Assembly: GCA_036645935.1 (NCBI GenBank)
Contig: JAVXNE010000003.1
Location: 62,001 to 126,000, forward strand
Length of the DNA: 64,000 nt
Direction: 5' to 3'
From: JAUNBN01 sp036645935
GTDB lineage: Bacteria > Bacillota > Clostridia > Oscillospirales > Ruminococcaceae
The notes beneath the pieces are model-generated. The model saw nothing but the letters and a program-made list of their open reading frames with translations, did no database searches and had not been told where the DNA came from. Shown piece after piece: positions 1-9,346 of this stretch (its first letter is position 1; each line of letters opens with the position of its first letter). A program made the position numbers and the translations under genes.

Positions 1-1083
1 TTTCTCGTCGCTTACAATCTGCCGAAAATTGTAATGCCTATAATTGCGGGGCCTTTCCTCGACAAATTCTCACGCAAACGCACGATTTATTGCCTCGATT
101 TTTTGTCTTCGGGAATTTATATGCTTCTCGCATTACTTATGTTTTTTCGCGAATTCAACTATTCAGAGCTGCTGTTTTTTTCGCTGCTGATAGGCTCAAT
201 CGACAGCGTCTATCAGGTTGCGTACGACAGCTTTTATCCCAATGTGATAACACCGGGAAACTTTCGCAAAGCATATTCCGTATCCAGCATGATCTTCCCG
301 CTTTCGGCAGCTATGATACCTGTCTCTGCATATGTTTACGAGATATGGGGAATAACTCCGCTCTTTATTTTTAATGCCCTCTCCTTTTTAATCGCCGCGA
401 TCTTTGAGACACGGATTGAAACAGAGGAAACACACGATATTTCAACAGGGGCCGAGTTTGGGATTTCAGGATTCAAGCGCACTTTCATTGAGGGCGTGAG
501 CTATATTAAAAGTGAAAAAGGGCTCATTGCGATAACCGTATATTTCTGTCTCTCTTTTTTTTGCGGCGCTTCCGATGCTGTCGTTCTTCCTTATTTCAAA
601 AGCGTTCCCGATCTCGGCGTGTATAAATACTGTCTTGTTATGGGAGCGTTTGTAGTCGGACGCCTTTGCGGAGGCGTCGTTCAATATCGCTTGCGATATC
701 CCGCGGACAAGAAATTTCAGATTGCCGTTGCGGTTTATATAATATTAAGCGTCATTTCCGGCGGCTACCTCTATCTGCCGCTCGCCATTATGACGGTGCT
801 GTCTTTTATCAGCGGGGCGCTGAGTGTGACGAGTTACAACATACGTGTCGCTGCGACGCAGAGCTATGTCCCGGATGACAAGCGCGCGCGATTTAATGGG
901 GTGTTTCAGATGCTCTGCAACACGGGACAGATTACTGGACAGCTCGCCGCAGGCGCGCTTGCCGAAATCGTGCCACCACGTGTTGTCATTGTGATCTTCA
1001 TGTCACTCAATTTTGTTTCAGCTCTCGGTGTGATGCTCCCGGCGCGTAAAAAGGTCGAACCGATTTACAATCAAGACATTTGA
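1..1083 (+). CDS. MFS transporter, partial at left edge
   Basis: The reading frame is open from base 1, so the N-terminus lies outside the window; the first ATG at 34 is internal. The visible 360 residues are strongly hydrophobic with about ten membrane segments. The major-facilitator motif A loop is seen near the start (GPFLDKFSRKR, residues 17-27 of the visible part), which normally lies between TM2 and TM3, so roughly 50-60 residues are missing. The protein ends with a short basic tail after the last helix. Family knowledge: such 12-TM proteins are proton-coupled exporters or symporters, often annotated as drug or macrolide efflux. The substrate cannot be read from the sequence. A hairpin with a T-run lies about 210 bases downstream. 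Confidence 0.85.
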   Translation, partial: FLVAYNLPKIVMPIIAGPFLDKFSRKRTIYCLDFLSSGIYMLLALLMFFREFNYSELLFFSLLIGSIDSVYQVAYDSFYPNVITPGNFRKAYSVSSMIFPLSAAMIPVSAYVYEIWGITPLFIFNALSFLIAAIFETRIETEETHDISTGAEFGISGFKRTFIEGVSYIKSEKGLIAITVYFCLSFFCGASDAVVLPYFKSVPDLGVYKYCLVMGAFVVGRLCGGVVQYRLRYPADKKFQIAVAVYIILSVISGGYLYLPLAIMTVLSFISGALSVTSYNIRVAATQSYVPDDKRARFNGVFQMLCNTGQITGQLAAGALAEIVPPRVVIVIFMSLNFVSALGVMLPARKKVEPIYNQDI

Positions 1084-1295
1084 TTCGCTTTGCCGCGAGC
1101 CGCCCGTGAATTTACAGGCAAAATTAATCACCTTGCTTTTGAGACTGTATCAACGTGCAAAGAGTTACAAGTCAAGTCGAACACACCCGCAATTTAAGCA
1201 GATCGGCACATACACTGTCGGCGCGCAAGCAAGGGGTTTGCGCAATTTTGCATATGTCGGAGAACATGGACGCCATCTTGCAGTATATAAAAAAT

Positions 1296-1344
1296 GCCGA
1301 ACTGAAGTTCCATTTGAGGGCGCTTCAGCTCGGTGGCTTTTTTT
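1296..1344 (+). terminator. Rho-independent terminator after the MFS gene
   Basis: A stem of about 11 pairs (left arm 1296-1307 GCCGAACTGAAG, right arm 1324-1337) is followed by a run of seven T at 1338-1344. It lies 212 bases after the MFS stop with no convincing gene between them, so it probably ends that transcript or a short untranslated RNA. Confidence 0.7.
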
Positions 1345-1353
1345 ATGTATAGG

Positions 1354-1611
1354 TTATATGTTTGCACGGAAGTTAAATCTATAGTCGTGGGCGATATCTC
1401 TCAGGTGTATCGGGTGAGCATCATTTTCAAGTAGCAATTTACGCAGTTGCAGCGCCTCGCTTTTGGTGCTGTATATGTCTGCCGAACCGCACAGCAACTT
1501 ATCTTGCGAGCTTTTAAACCCCTCAAAATAGAGTGTTATCCGATAATACTGCAAGATTTCATCGGCATTGATTTGATCTATCCGCAAAACATCGCATTTG
1601 AGCTTATCCAA
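1354..1611 (-). CDS. Small hypothetical protein (85 aa)
   Basis: No family recognised. I choose a TTG start at 1611 because an extremely purine-rich ribosome site (AAAGGGGAGGGGGG) sits just upstream; an ATG 20 codons further up would place that site inside the gene. The product is soluble and charged, about 85 residues, with a mixed alpha/beta look and an ending rich in basic and aromatic residues. It lies between the MFS terminator and the LuxR-type regulator, is transcribed in the same direction as the regulator and begins about 80 bases after that gene's stop, so co-transcription is possible. It has no signal peptide or membrane segment. Confidence 0.5.
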   Translation of the reverse strand: MDKLKCDVLRIDQINADEILQYYRITLYFEGFKSSQDKLLCGSADIYSTKSEALQLRKLLLENDAHPIHLRDIAHDYRFNFRANI

Positions 1612-1693
1612 AATTCCCCCCCTCCCCTTTGATTGATGATTTATATTAACACATGGATACTTTTGACTCAATTACACTTTGGTTGATTTGTGC

Positions 1694-2896
1694 TTATCTG
1701 TAGACCATTCTTATAAGCTCGACACGCGAGCTTACATTCAGTTTTGCAAACGCGTTGTTAAGCGTTTTCTTGATTGTCCCCTCTGTCACTCCCAATTCGA
1801 GTGCTATATAAGAATTTTTACACCCTGACAAAACGTGCTCAACCACTTCTTTTTCGCGCTTTGTAAGTCGCGCCGACAAACTGTCGAAGCGGGTTTTAAT
1901 GTTTTTGCTCGGTGAGGCAATCACTAGCATCTGACGCAGTTCACCCAGCGGCGCAAAGACAAGATTGTACTGCACGCTTTTCCCCTGTGCGTTTGCCAAT
2001 TCCCTCAACTCAAACTCTGCACCTCCCGTGTTGTGAGCCTCACGCAGCGCAGACGAGGCCGAAAGCAGCGTGGGGTTTAGCATAATCAGCTCGTTAAACA
2101 ATTCGTCCGAGCGGTTTACACTCAGTGTGTCGGCGTCACAGAAAGCAGCGCCGATGTTCTCACTGATAAAATACTGTTCTATATACACATTCTTTTTATG
2201 AAGCTCGTAATATTGCCTCGCAGTCAGTTTATAAAATAGCAACAGCACACTACATCTTCCGACATGATTAATCGGTATCGCTGTACACAAGAATTGAAGG
2301 CATAGCGAAGAGGATGAGTATTCGTCAAGAAATCGAAACATCTTGCCACTTTCAATGCAGTGGTTTATCACACTGACACTTTTCAGCATCAGCAGATGCT
2401 GCTCTATGATTTTTCCGAGATTATCCCCATCTTCGATGCCGGTCAACAGTGCAATTTCCGCGTCCCGGGATCTGACAATGAATCCGTCGGCACTGCGCTC
2501 GACCAACATCGATACGCAATTCAGATGGTTTAAAAAGTTAGGGGAAATAGCCTCGAGCGATGTGTTACAGCCCGAATCTCGCATCCTTTCACCGGTCACC
2601 AGCAGCAAATCACCGCAAGCTTCGATCTCAATGCTCCAAAGTGCTCCCCCGTGATCATGCAAAAGCTCAAATCGTTGACTTCCATTTTCATATTCAAGCA
2701 AAAGAGACTCGTATCGCTTAAGAAACCATCCGAATTCAGAAACGTTTGTGACATCGACATTTTTTTGCGTTAAATATTCATCGGCAACGACCCTGAACGC
2801 ATGGTCGCATGTTTCGAGAAAAACACCGTTATCGCAAACTCTGTAAATTGCATGACAGACAGTGAAATTCATATCTGCTGTGTGGGAGTCCATCAT
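1694..2896 (-). CDS. LuxR-family transcriptional regulator
   Basis: The C-terminal ~60 residues form a LuxR/GerE helix-turn-helix: the LTKREKEVVEHVLSG segment followed by the recognition-helix stretch GVTEGTIKKTLNNAFAKL and a final LIRMVYR. The ~330 residues before it resemble no receiver domain: there is no phospho-acceptor motif, so this is not a classical response regulator; it may be a PAS- or GAF-like sensor module. I choose the ATG at 2896 because a strong AGGAG site lies 5 bases upstream, although the frame stays open 54 codons further. It is divergent from the PHP gene. There is no kinase next to it, and the signal is unknown. Confidence 0.75.
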   Translation of the reverse strand: MMDSHTADMNFTVCHAIYRVCDNGVFLETCDHAFRVVADEYLTQKNVDVTNVSEFGWFLKRYESLLLEYENGSQRFELLHDHGGALWSIEIEACGDLLLVTGERMRDSGCNTSLEAISPNFLNHLNCVSMLVERSADGFIVRSRDAEIALLTGIEDGDNLGKIIEQHLLMLKSVSVINHCIESGKMFRFLDEYSSSSLCLQFLCTAIPINHVGRCSVLLLFYKLTARQYYELHKKNVYIEQYFISENIGAAFCDADTLSVNRSDELFNELIMLNPTLLSASSALREAHNTGGAEFELRELANAQGKSVQYNLVFAPLGELRQMLVIASPSKNIKTRFDSLSARLTKREKEVVEHVLSGCKNSYIALELGVTEGTIKKTLNNAFAKLNVSSRVELIRMVYR

Positions 2897-3346
2897 TGAA
2901 TCTCCTCTTGTAAATTGCAGTCCATTCCCTGCGGTCACCGGTTTCAGGGACATCACTCCCTGCGTTGCATAGCAATAACGTAACTTCGCGGCATAGCTGA
3001 ATTCCTGTAACGAGGCTGTCCCGGATATTTTAAATTTCCTGCCTGTTACAATTTGCAATGCGACAGATATAATGTCACGTTTTCAACTCATCACGAGATC
3101 ATTTTAAACAAAAGCATTGCCTAATATCGATTCGCTGTGAAAATCTGATTGTGTTTTTGATTTTGCCGAAACTTTGAGCTTAGACGCACATCTCTACAAA
3201 TTAATTCTTTGCACTGAATAAAATGCGGCATTTTCATTAATTCTGCAAGTGCGCAGAACAAATGAACTGGTTTCAGGCTTTATGTATTCCGAGTGAGCGG
3301 TTGTCACGGGCGTCGTGTGTGGCTATAATACAGAAAGAGGTATTAC
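2897..3346. other. Divergent intergenic region
   Basis: 450 bases between the LuxR-type gene (minus) and the PHP gene (plus). It must hold both promoters. I see an AT-rich stretch around 3190-3240 and a short inverted repeat (CTGC...GCAG, 3243-3256), but no promoter pair that I would call with confidence. Confidence 0.4.
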
Positions 3347-4087
3347 ATGAAAATTATTGCAGACACACACGCACACACAACGGCCAGCGGGCACGCATAT
3401 TCGACAATATCAGAAATGACCCGCGCCGCATCAGACAAAGGGCTTAGGGTACTCGCTCTGACCGAGCACGCCCCCGCTATGCCGGGAACCTGCTGTTTAC
3501 TCTATTTTGCAAATTATGTTGTGGTTCCGCGCGAAAGATACGGCGTTCATTTGCTGCTCGGCGCAGAGGCAAATATACTTGACGAACACGGAACGCTCGA
3601 TTTGCCTGACGACATTCTCGCCAATCAAGACATTGTGCTCGTGAGCATTCACAGCCCCTGCTTCGGTGCTTCAAAATCCATAGCGGACAACACTAAAAGT
3701 TGCATTCGAGCGATGAGACACCCTCATGTCAACATTATCGCGCACCCTGACGACGCAAATTACCCGCTTGATTATGACGAGCTCGCTCGCGCGGCCGCCG
3801 CTTCCAACGTGCTACTTGAGGTCAACAGCCTATCCTTTGCCCCGCAGACCTATCGTTTGAACACGAGAGAGTGCCTGAAAAGAATGCTTGAGTGTTGCGA
3901 AAAGCATAGGACGTCTATAACTCTCGGCAGCGATGCACATGTTGACGCAAATGTTGCCGATTTCAAAGATTCTCTTTCGTTTCTTGCAGAATGCTCTTTC
4001 CCCAAAGAACTTGTTGCGGGCTCATCAATTAAGAGCCTTGCCGACTTTATTGGATTTGACATTTCCAAAATCACTGACAAAATATAA
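3347..4087 (+). CDS. PHP-domain phosphoesterase (YcdX-like)
   Basis: A 246-residue PHP-fold protein. The N-terminal metal motif DTHAHT (residues 6-11) is followed by LTEHAP (about 38-43), GAEAN, SIHSP, IIAHPDD and the C-terminal GSDAHV, which together supply the His/Asp/Glu ligands of a trinuclear metal centre. This pattern and length match the YcdX/histidinol-phosphatase-like branch of the PHP superfamily, soluble cytoplasmic phosphatases of mostly unknown substrate. The start has a good AGAGGT ribosome site. It stands alone, divergent from the LuxR-type gene, so context gives no substrate. Confidence 0.8.
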   Translation: MKIIADTHAHTTASGHAYSTISEMTRAASDKGLRVLALTEHAPAMPGTCCLLYFANYVVVPRERYGVHLLLGAEANILDEHGTLDLPDDILANQDIVLVSIHSPCFGASKSIADNTKSCIRAMRHPHVNIIAHPDDANYPLDYDELARAAAASNVLLEVNSLSFAPQTYRLNTRECLKRMLECCEKHRTSITLGSDAHVDANVADFKDSLSFLAECSFPKELVAGSSIKSLADFIGFDISKITDKI

Positions 4088-4537
4088 TATTTTTTATTCG
4101 CTGACCGCAACCCGACTGAGCATCTTTTTCAGTAACGCTCTAATCGTACGATGTCAAGAAACGCGCCTTAATAAATCCTTGGATAATACCTTAAAACACA
4201 ACTTGCCGCATTGATGCCTTTTCTATTGCGACAGGGGTTTTGTCTTACCATTGAAAAAATGCTTTCTTGACAATACCGATCACTAAAAAAGCTTGGTTTT
4301 AAATGTGATTTGTGCGCTCAAAACCCACATACCCCAAGGTTTCTCTGCACTGCAAGCGTCGCTTGCCACATACATTTCCAATTGTCTGATCGGGTCTTTT
4401 GAAAAGTGAAAGTCTATCAGTACAAAAAAACGTAAACTCTTTGCAACGGATCACTCTGAAATGCGCTTGAATCCGCATTTGAGAGCCGATATTTGATTGT
4501 TAGATAGGTATTTAATTGGTTGACTAAAACTGAAAAA
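4088..4537. other. Intergenic region, no gene seen
   Basis: 450 AT-rich bases between two convergent genes. I see no start with a ribosome site, no recognisable remnant and no strong terminator hairpin in either direction. Confidence 0.4.
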
Positions 4538-5254
4538 TCAGACAGAGAATTCCTCATTTGAAACCCGTATCATTCTATATCCGATTCCGACATGAGTTTG
4601 AATCAGCTTTTGTCCGCTTGGGGTCACTATTTTACTGCGAAGAGTTGCCATGTATACGCGTAGCGAAGGTGAGTCGGAGGGCAGCGAGTTCTGCCACACC
4701 TCTTTGATAAATATATTGTGTGTCAGAACCTTTCCGACGTTTCTCGACATGAGGCAGAGCAGCTTATATTCGATTGGGGTGAGGTGAATTTCCTTATCGT
4801 CCACAAAGACACAACCGGCGGCATAGTCTATTTTCAGTTCTCCGTTCTGAAACACCACGGTGTCTGCATCGGTGCTGTCGTTCATGAATTGAAGCCGCCG
4901 CAGTGCTACACGAAGCCGCGCTAGTAGCTCGTCGACACTGAATGGCTTTGTGAGATAATCGTCGGCGCCCGCGTCCAACGCTTCAATTTTATCTGTGTCG
5001 TCGCTCCGCGAGCTGACCACAATAATGGGCATGTTCGACCATGTTCTGATTTTTTTGATTATATCGACACCATTCATATCAGGCAATCCGAGATCGAGAA
5101 TGACCACATCCGGATGGTGCGATGTCGCTGCCATAATCGCAACGCTCCCTGTCTCGGCGGTTATAAACCGATAATCATGTGCCTCAAGCGTCATTGAGAT
5201 AAGATTGCGCACCGGTCTGTCATCCTCGACAATCAAAACAAGGTTTTTATTCAT
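4538..5254 (-). CDS. kdpE: KdpE-like OmpR-family response regulator
   Basis: 238 residues in two domains. The receiver (1-120) has the acidic pair ED at 10-11, phospho-acceptor Asp54 in VILDLGLPDMNG and Lys103 in LTKPF. The C-terminal OmpR winged helix (about 135-230) ends with the typical GIGYRM segment. Sequence style and the partner kinase match KdpE. The start overlaps the kinase stop by 8 bases, so the two are translationally coupled; GGAGG lies 8 bases before the ATG. KdpE classically activates kdpFABC, but no Kdp ATPase gene is present here; the upstream genes encode a TrkA/TrkH system, which is its likely target (inference). Confidence 0.85.
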   Translation of the reverse strand: MNKNLVLIVEDDRPVRNLISMTLEAHDYRFITAETGSVAIMAATSHHPDVVILDLGLPDMNGVDIIKKIRTWSNMPIIVVSSRSDDTDKIEALDAGADDYLTKPFSVDELLARLRVALRRLQFMNDSTDADTVVFQNGELKIDYAAGCVFVDDKEIHLTPIEYKLLCLMSRNVGKVLTHNIFIKEVWQNSLPSDSPSLRVYMATLRSKIVTPSGQKLIQTHVGIGYRMIRVSNEEFSV

Positions 5255-7154
5255 CTATTTCAGCCTCCTCGGCCTTGAGCGTAAAATAAAATATCGTTCC
5301 CGTTGGAAAATTGTTTTTGACATGTATCTCCCCGCCATGTGCGTTCACTATCGATTTACAAAGCGCAAGTCCCAGACCCAACCCTCTGCGTCCGTCAATC
5401 GTGCGACTGCCGCTCGCGGTGTAAAACATATCAAACAACTTCTCTTTGTCACTGTCGGATATTCCGGCGCCGTCATCAGCAACCGAAATTCTGACCATAC
5501 ATCCCTCCCTTACGGCGGATATTTCGATATGCGAGCCTTCAACTGTGTATTTTATCGCGTTATCGATTAGGTTCACCAAAACCTGAACAATCAGAGAGGT
5601 GTCCATCTCAGCCATCAAAAACTTGTCTTCAACATTTGTTGTGATTGTGTGATTATTCCCATATCGGGTAATATGTGAGAGCGCTTCGTCCGCAACGTCG
5701 GCCACGATTTCCGGTTGCATGGTGAGCGAGAACCGATTGTCGTCCATTCTCGTGATGGACAGTAAGTTTTCCACAAGGCGGATCAGCCACATTGAATCGT
5801 CATATATATCGGAATATAGCCTGTGCCGCGTCTTCTCATCTTTAACAATTGCTCCGTCGAGCAGCATGTTTGCGTTTCCCGATATACTGGTGAGCGGTGT
5901 GCGGAGATCATGCGATATCGCACGCAGCAAATTGGAGCGCAACTGCTCCTGTTCGGCACGCAGTGCGAGCTCGTTTTTCATTCTGTCCAGTCTTTCCTTT
6001 TCGAGTGCCACACCGCTTTCTCCGAGCATCGCCATGAGCAGGTTTTTGTCGGAAACATCGAGATCGTCGCCTTTGTCGACAGGTATTCCCGCAACCGCAT
6101 AGACAACGTCTTGAGCTTTGATTGCAAGATAGAGACAGCGTGCATCATAGTGAATCGGGGTAGTAGCGCCAGCCTTTGTCCCGTTTTGCATAACCCAAAG
6201 CGCCGCTTCTCTCTCTTTTTCACTTTTGAATATTTCCGAATCCTCATCATCTCCGGAACTTGAAAGCACAATCGGCTGTCCGAGCGCGCCCTCTGAGGCA
6301 TAATAAAGAATAACCGGTCGGTAGAGCAGCCGCTGCAGCTGCCTTGCGGTTTCAAGCAATATTTCATTTCGGCCGCCGGCGAGTTGGAATTTTCTGTTTG
6401 ATGAGAGCAGAACCTCGGTTCGGTAGGCATTCTGTGCGTGTTTCTGCGCTTGTTTTTTCACCTGTGATGTGAGGGAGCTCGTGAGGAATGCCGCAAAAAA
6501 CATTATTAAAAAAGTGACTGGATAACCCGTTGCGTAGGCTCGCAGTGAAAAACGAGGTTCTGTGAACAAAAAATTGAAAACGAGAACGCTGACCGCAGAA
6601 CTGACCGCGCCACACACGTAGCCACTTGTGAAAAACGACACCACAAGCACGCCTAAGATATATATTGTTATTATTGTGGCGTCGCTGAATCCGAGCGCTC
6701 TGAATCCGAGTCCAACAGCGGTTACTGCCGCAAGCACAGCGATTGAGATTGCGGCATCTTTCAGTGAAACTGCCGGCTTTCTTTCGTTTCCGACCTGCTC
6801 GTCAGAAGGAGGGTTGTTTGGGATTATTATAATTTCGATATCCGTCAGCAGAAGCGACAGCTTGTCTGAAACCGCAGTTCGCTGGATACCGAACAGATGT
6901 CTTCCATTCGACTTGCCGAGCACAATTTTGGTAATTCCATTGAGCTTGGCAAAGCGGGCGATTTCCGCCGCTATGTCATCGCCATACAACATTGAAACAG
7001 AATTGCAAAACTCTTTTGCACATCGAATATTGTCACTGAGCGAGCTTTTCCTGTGAGTTTCTATGGCGGAAACTCCCTTGGCCTCAACAAAAACCGCGCA
7101 GATATCCGCACCGTACGCGGTTGCCATCTGCGCAGCTGTTTTTATTGTCTTCAT
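5247..7154 (-). CDS. kdpD: KdpD-like sensor histidine kinase lacking the KdpD N-domain
   Basis: Domains from the ATG at 7154: universal-stress-protein (USP) domain (1-110), four-helix membrane segment typical of KdpD (about 130-230), a GAF-like region (255-390), HisKA with His415 in AISHDLRTPL, and an HATPase domain with LVNLIDNAIKY and GLGLGL. The ~200-residue KdpD sensor with its own P-loop is absent. The frame stays open upstream to a TAA at 7236-7238, and those codons encode KILVCLSGSPYN, the normal first strand of a KdpD USP domain, so the real start is probably a CTG at 7220 or ATT at 7223, behind AAAGAG. A TATAAT at 7348-7343 may be a local promoter. It senses potassium or turgor, and in S. 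aureus the USP domain binds c-di-AMP (family knowledge). Confidence 0.85.
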   Translation of the reverse strand: MKTIKTAAQMATAYGADICAVFVEAKGVSAIETHRKSSLSDNIRCAKEFCNSVSMLYGDDIAAEIARFAKLNGITKIVLGKSNGRHLFGIQRTAVSDKLSLLLTDIEIIIIPNNPPSDEQVGNERKPAVSLKDAAISIAVLAAVTAVGLGFRALGFSDATIITIYILGVLVVSFFTSGYVCGAVSSAVSVLVFNFLFTEPRFSLRAYATGYPVTFLIMFFAAFLTSSLTSQVKKQAQKHAQNAYRTEVLLSSNRKFQLAGGRNEILLETARQLQRLLYRPVILYYASEGALGQPIVLSSSGDDEDSEIFKSEKEREAALWVMQNGTKAGATTPIHYDARCLYLAIKAQDVVYAVAGIPVDKGDDLDVSDKNLLMAMLGESGVALEKERLDRMKNELALRAEQEQLRSNLLRAISHDLRTPLTSISGNANMLLDGAIVKDEKTRHRLYSDIYDDSMWLIRLVENLLSITRMDDNRFSLTMQPEIVADVADEALSHITRYGNNHTITTNVEDKFLMAEMDTSLIVQVLVNLIDNAIKYTVEGSHIEISAVREGCMVRISVADDGAGISDSDKEKLFDMFYTASGSRTIDGRRGLGLGLALCKSIVNAHGGEIHVKNNFPTGTIFYFTLKAEEAEIDE

Positions 7155-7348
7155 GTTGTACGGAGAACCGGACAGGCAGACCAGAATTTTTTCTGTTGTC
7201 GACGTGTTTTCTGTTTTCAGAATATCATCTCTTTGTTAGGCACTCAGTTTTCGTGAAACTTTGACCGATGCACGCAAAGGTAACGCGACACGGGACTGCA
7301 CTATATGGAAAGAACCCGGCAGCGCAACTTTAAATTTCAGTAATTATA

Positions 7349-7840
7349 TCATCTGTGCCGACGTATTACCACAACAATCAGCGCAACTGCCACGGCAAAC
7401 GCGCATGCGGCTGCAACAGCGAGCAGAGGCGAAAAAACGATTGGCGTTTCCTGTCCGCTTTTGATTATCTCAAACGAGCTTGCGTGAATGTCAAAATCTC
7501 CTCCGTGCTCGGAGCATGCGCGATTGAAAACTCCCACAACGCGAACACTGTCCCCTGTCACTCCGTACTTCCCCAAATGTTCAATTTCTTTCGCAAGCTC
7601 TGCCCGAACGTAAACCCCTGTTGCGCTGTTGTTTCCGTCACATACGCACACCCAGGCATTCTCCCCACGCGGGAGGATATCACCCACAGCCTCACCGCAA
7701 AATGTGACGGTCCTGCCATCATATTCCTTTGCGTTTTCGATAAGTTCCGTGCTGGAAACAACGGCACTTTCAGCCCCGGCCATCGGCGTAAAAAGAAAAA
7801 CAAAGACAAGCAACACGGCGCTCAATGAAATTATGCGCAT
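7349..7840 (-). CDS. Exported membrane-anchored OB-fold-like protein
   Basis: 163 residues. Residues 1-23 are a signal peptide ending near AGA. Residues 27-125 read like an OB-fold/BOF-type beta barrel: a segment with YDGRTVTFCGEAVGD, then a turn rich in Asn/Asp and a strand ending DSVRVVGVFNR. Residues 134-158 form a C-terminal membrane helix followed by RRHR, so the barrel faces outside and the tail is cytosolic. The start overlaps the trkH stop by 10 bases, so it belongs to the potassium operon between trkH and kdpD. Its role is unknown; an extracytoplasmic sensor or accessory subunit of the TrkH or KdpD complex is possible (inference). Two Cys in the barrel (residues 48 and 65-67 region) could form a disulfide. 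Confidence 0.7.
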   Translation of the reverse strand: MRIISLSAVLLVFVFLFTPMAGAESAVVSSTELIENAKEYDGRTVTFCGEAVGDILPRGENAWVCVCDGNNSATGVYVRAELAKEIEHLGKYGVTGDSVRVVGVFNRACSEHGGDFDIHASSFEIIKSGQETPIVFSPLLAVAAACAFAVAVALIVVVIRRHR

Positions 7841-9342
7841 TTTTCTCTGACCTTTCCCACAAAATATGCAGCTAGTGCAAGCACAGACATGAATTCAAGT
7901 CGCGCTATCCACATTATGAATATATACAGCATTTTCAGCAGCGCCGGAATTGTCGGACTGACAATTCCGATGCTCAACCCCACATTACCGGTGACCGACG
8001 CCGATTCAAAAGCAGCCATACCGAACGGAAATCCTGCCATCATTCCACCAACGGTGCCGATTGCGAAAGTGATAACGTATGCGGTCACTATCATAAACGC
8101 GCTGCGCACCGCCGAATCCGACAGCACCACATCGTTTATATGGTGGATTTTCTGCTCGGTCACCCGAGATTCGGGGAGCATCATGCGACGCAGCTCAAAC
8201 TTGAATGTGTTGAAGATAATTCCGATCCTTAGTCCCTTAAACCCTCCCGCAGTTGAGCAGGCACTTCCTCCGAACAGCATTGCCACAATCATTCCGAACA
8301 GCGCGATATCTCCCCACTCGTGGAACAGCTGTCTTGCATAAACCGACATAAATCCAGTGGTGGTGTGTGCGGAAGCGAGCTGATAAAATCCCTTGCGGAA
8401 CAGCGCCACCATATCTGGATAGACGTTGTTTTTCATCAAGCCAAAAGCGGTTATGAGGAACAAGACCGTGAGCGTTATCGAAAAACTGACAGTCTCGATA
8501 TTTTTGCGAAGTTCTTTTCTTTTACCCGTAAGCACGCTGTAATGCAACGCAAAGTTGAAGGATCCCAGAACAAAAAACACAACTGACGCTATCTCATATG
8601 CAGCGCTGTGGTAATAGAGAATGTTTTGAGACATCGGTGCGAAGCCCCCTGTGCTCCATGCCGACATGTATATCCAGACACCGTGAAGAAGAGCTTTTGA
8701 TACAGGCAGCCCTGCCGCAAGTCCTGCAAAGAACATGCAGAATGTTCCAACTGCAAGATACAAAAGACTTATGTACCAGATGTTTTTTGCGGTGCTAACA
8801 GCGTTGGGCATGAGACGTTCGTCTTTTCCCTCACCGGCGTAGAACTTGTATACGCCCGCTGTATTCTTCGTCAGAAACGTCAGGGCGAGAACGACCATTC
8901 CCTGACCGCCCAAAAATGTCAGGATGAATCTCCACATGTTAAGTCCATTTGAAAGATGGTCTAAATCCTGCACCATTATCACGCCGGTCGTCGTAAGTCC
9001 GCTCATGACATCAAAACAGGAGTCGAGATACGAGAGATAGTTGCCGCTCATGTAAAACGGAAGCGCGCAAAGCAGCATGCCCAGCAGCCATGCGCCCGAC
9101 GCAACCATCATACCCTCTCCCCAGCCCAGCTTCAGCATTCTGTGCTTATAACCGATTAGCATGAAACCTGCACCGACAGATGCCGCCACTGATACGGTAA
9201 AAACATATATCAACGACATCCGCCATTCCGCGCTGAAAACCGAGGTAAGCAGCGGGATAACCTCTGTTGCCGCAAGCGACAGAATCACGATACCTATGTA
9301 ATAAAAAATGGGGTATATTTTCCCAACAGGTTTTTCTACCAT
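7831..9342 (-). CDS. trkH: TrkH-family potassium uptake channel subunit
   Basis: 503 residues, about ten membrane helices plus four pore loops. The four selectivity-filter glycines are visible in TTTG (Gly120), STGG (Gly232), TTTG (Gly330) and TGNVG (Gly452), as expected for the SKT family. The intramembrane loop GGSACSTAGGFKG (358-370) is the TrkH/KtrB gating loop. With TrkA ring proteins this forms an ATP- or NAD-gated K+ (or Na+/K+) uptake channel in the plasma membrane. The ATG lies 4 bases after the stop of a 35-codon membrane-protein gene, and the 3' end overlaps the OB-fold gene, so it sits in the middle of a compact operon. Confidence 0.93.
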   Translation of the reverse strand: MVEKPVGKIYPIFYYIGIVILSLAATEVIPLLTSVFSAEWRMSLIYVFTVSVAASVGAGFMLIGYKHRMLKLGWGEGMMVASGAWLLGMLLCALPFYMSGNYLSYLDSCFDVMSGLTTTGVIMVQDLDHLSNGLNMWRFILTFLGGQGMVVLALTFLTKNTAGVYKFYAGEGKDERLMPNAVSTAKNIWYISLLYLAVGTFCMFFAGLAAGLPVSKALLHGVWIYMSAWSTGGFAPMSQNILYYHSAAYEIASVVFFVLGSFNFALHYSVLTGKRKELRKNIETVSFSITLTVLFLITAFGLMKNNVYPDMVALFRKGFYQLASAHTTTGFMSVYARQLFHEWGDIALFGMIVAMLFGGSACSTAGGFKGLRIGIIFNTFKFELRRMMLPESRVTEQKIHHINDVVLSDSAVRSAFMIVTAYVITFAIGTVGGMMAGFPFGMAAFESASVTGNVGLSIGIVSPTIPALLKMLYIFIMWIARLEFMSVLALAAYFVGKVREKCA

Positions 9343-9346
9343 AGTA

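Noticed and set aside
1106..1384. Plus-strand open frames after the MFS gene
   Set aside because: No ribosome site and they run through the terminator hairpin; the second candidate only starts at GTG.
4088..4537. Coding remnant between the PHP gene and kdpE
   Set aside because: All frames are broken and no segment resembles a known family.
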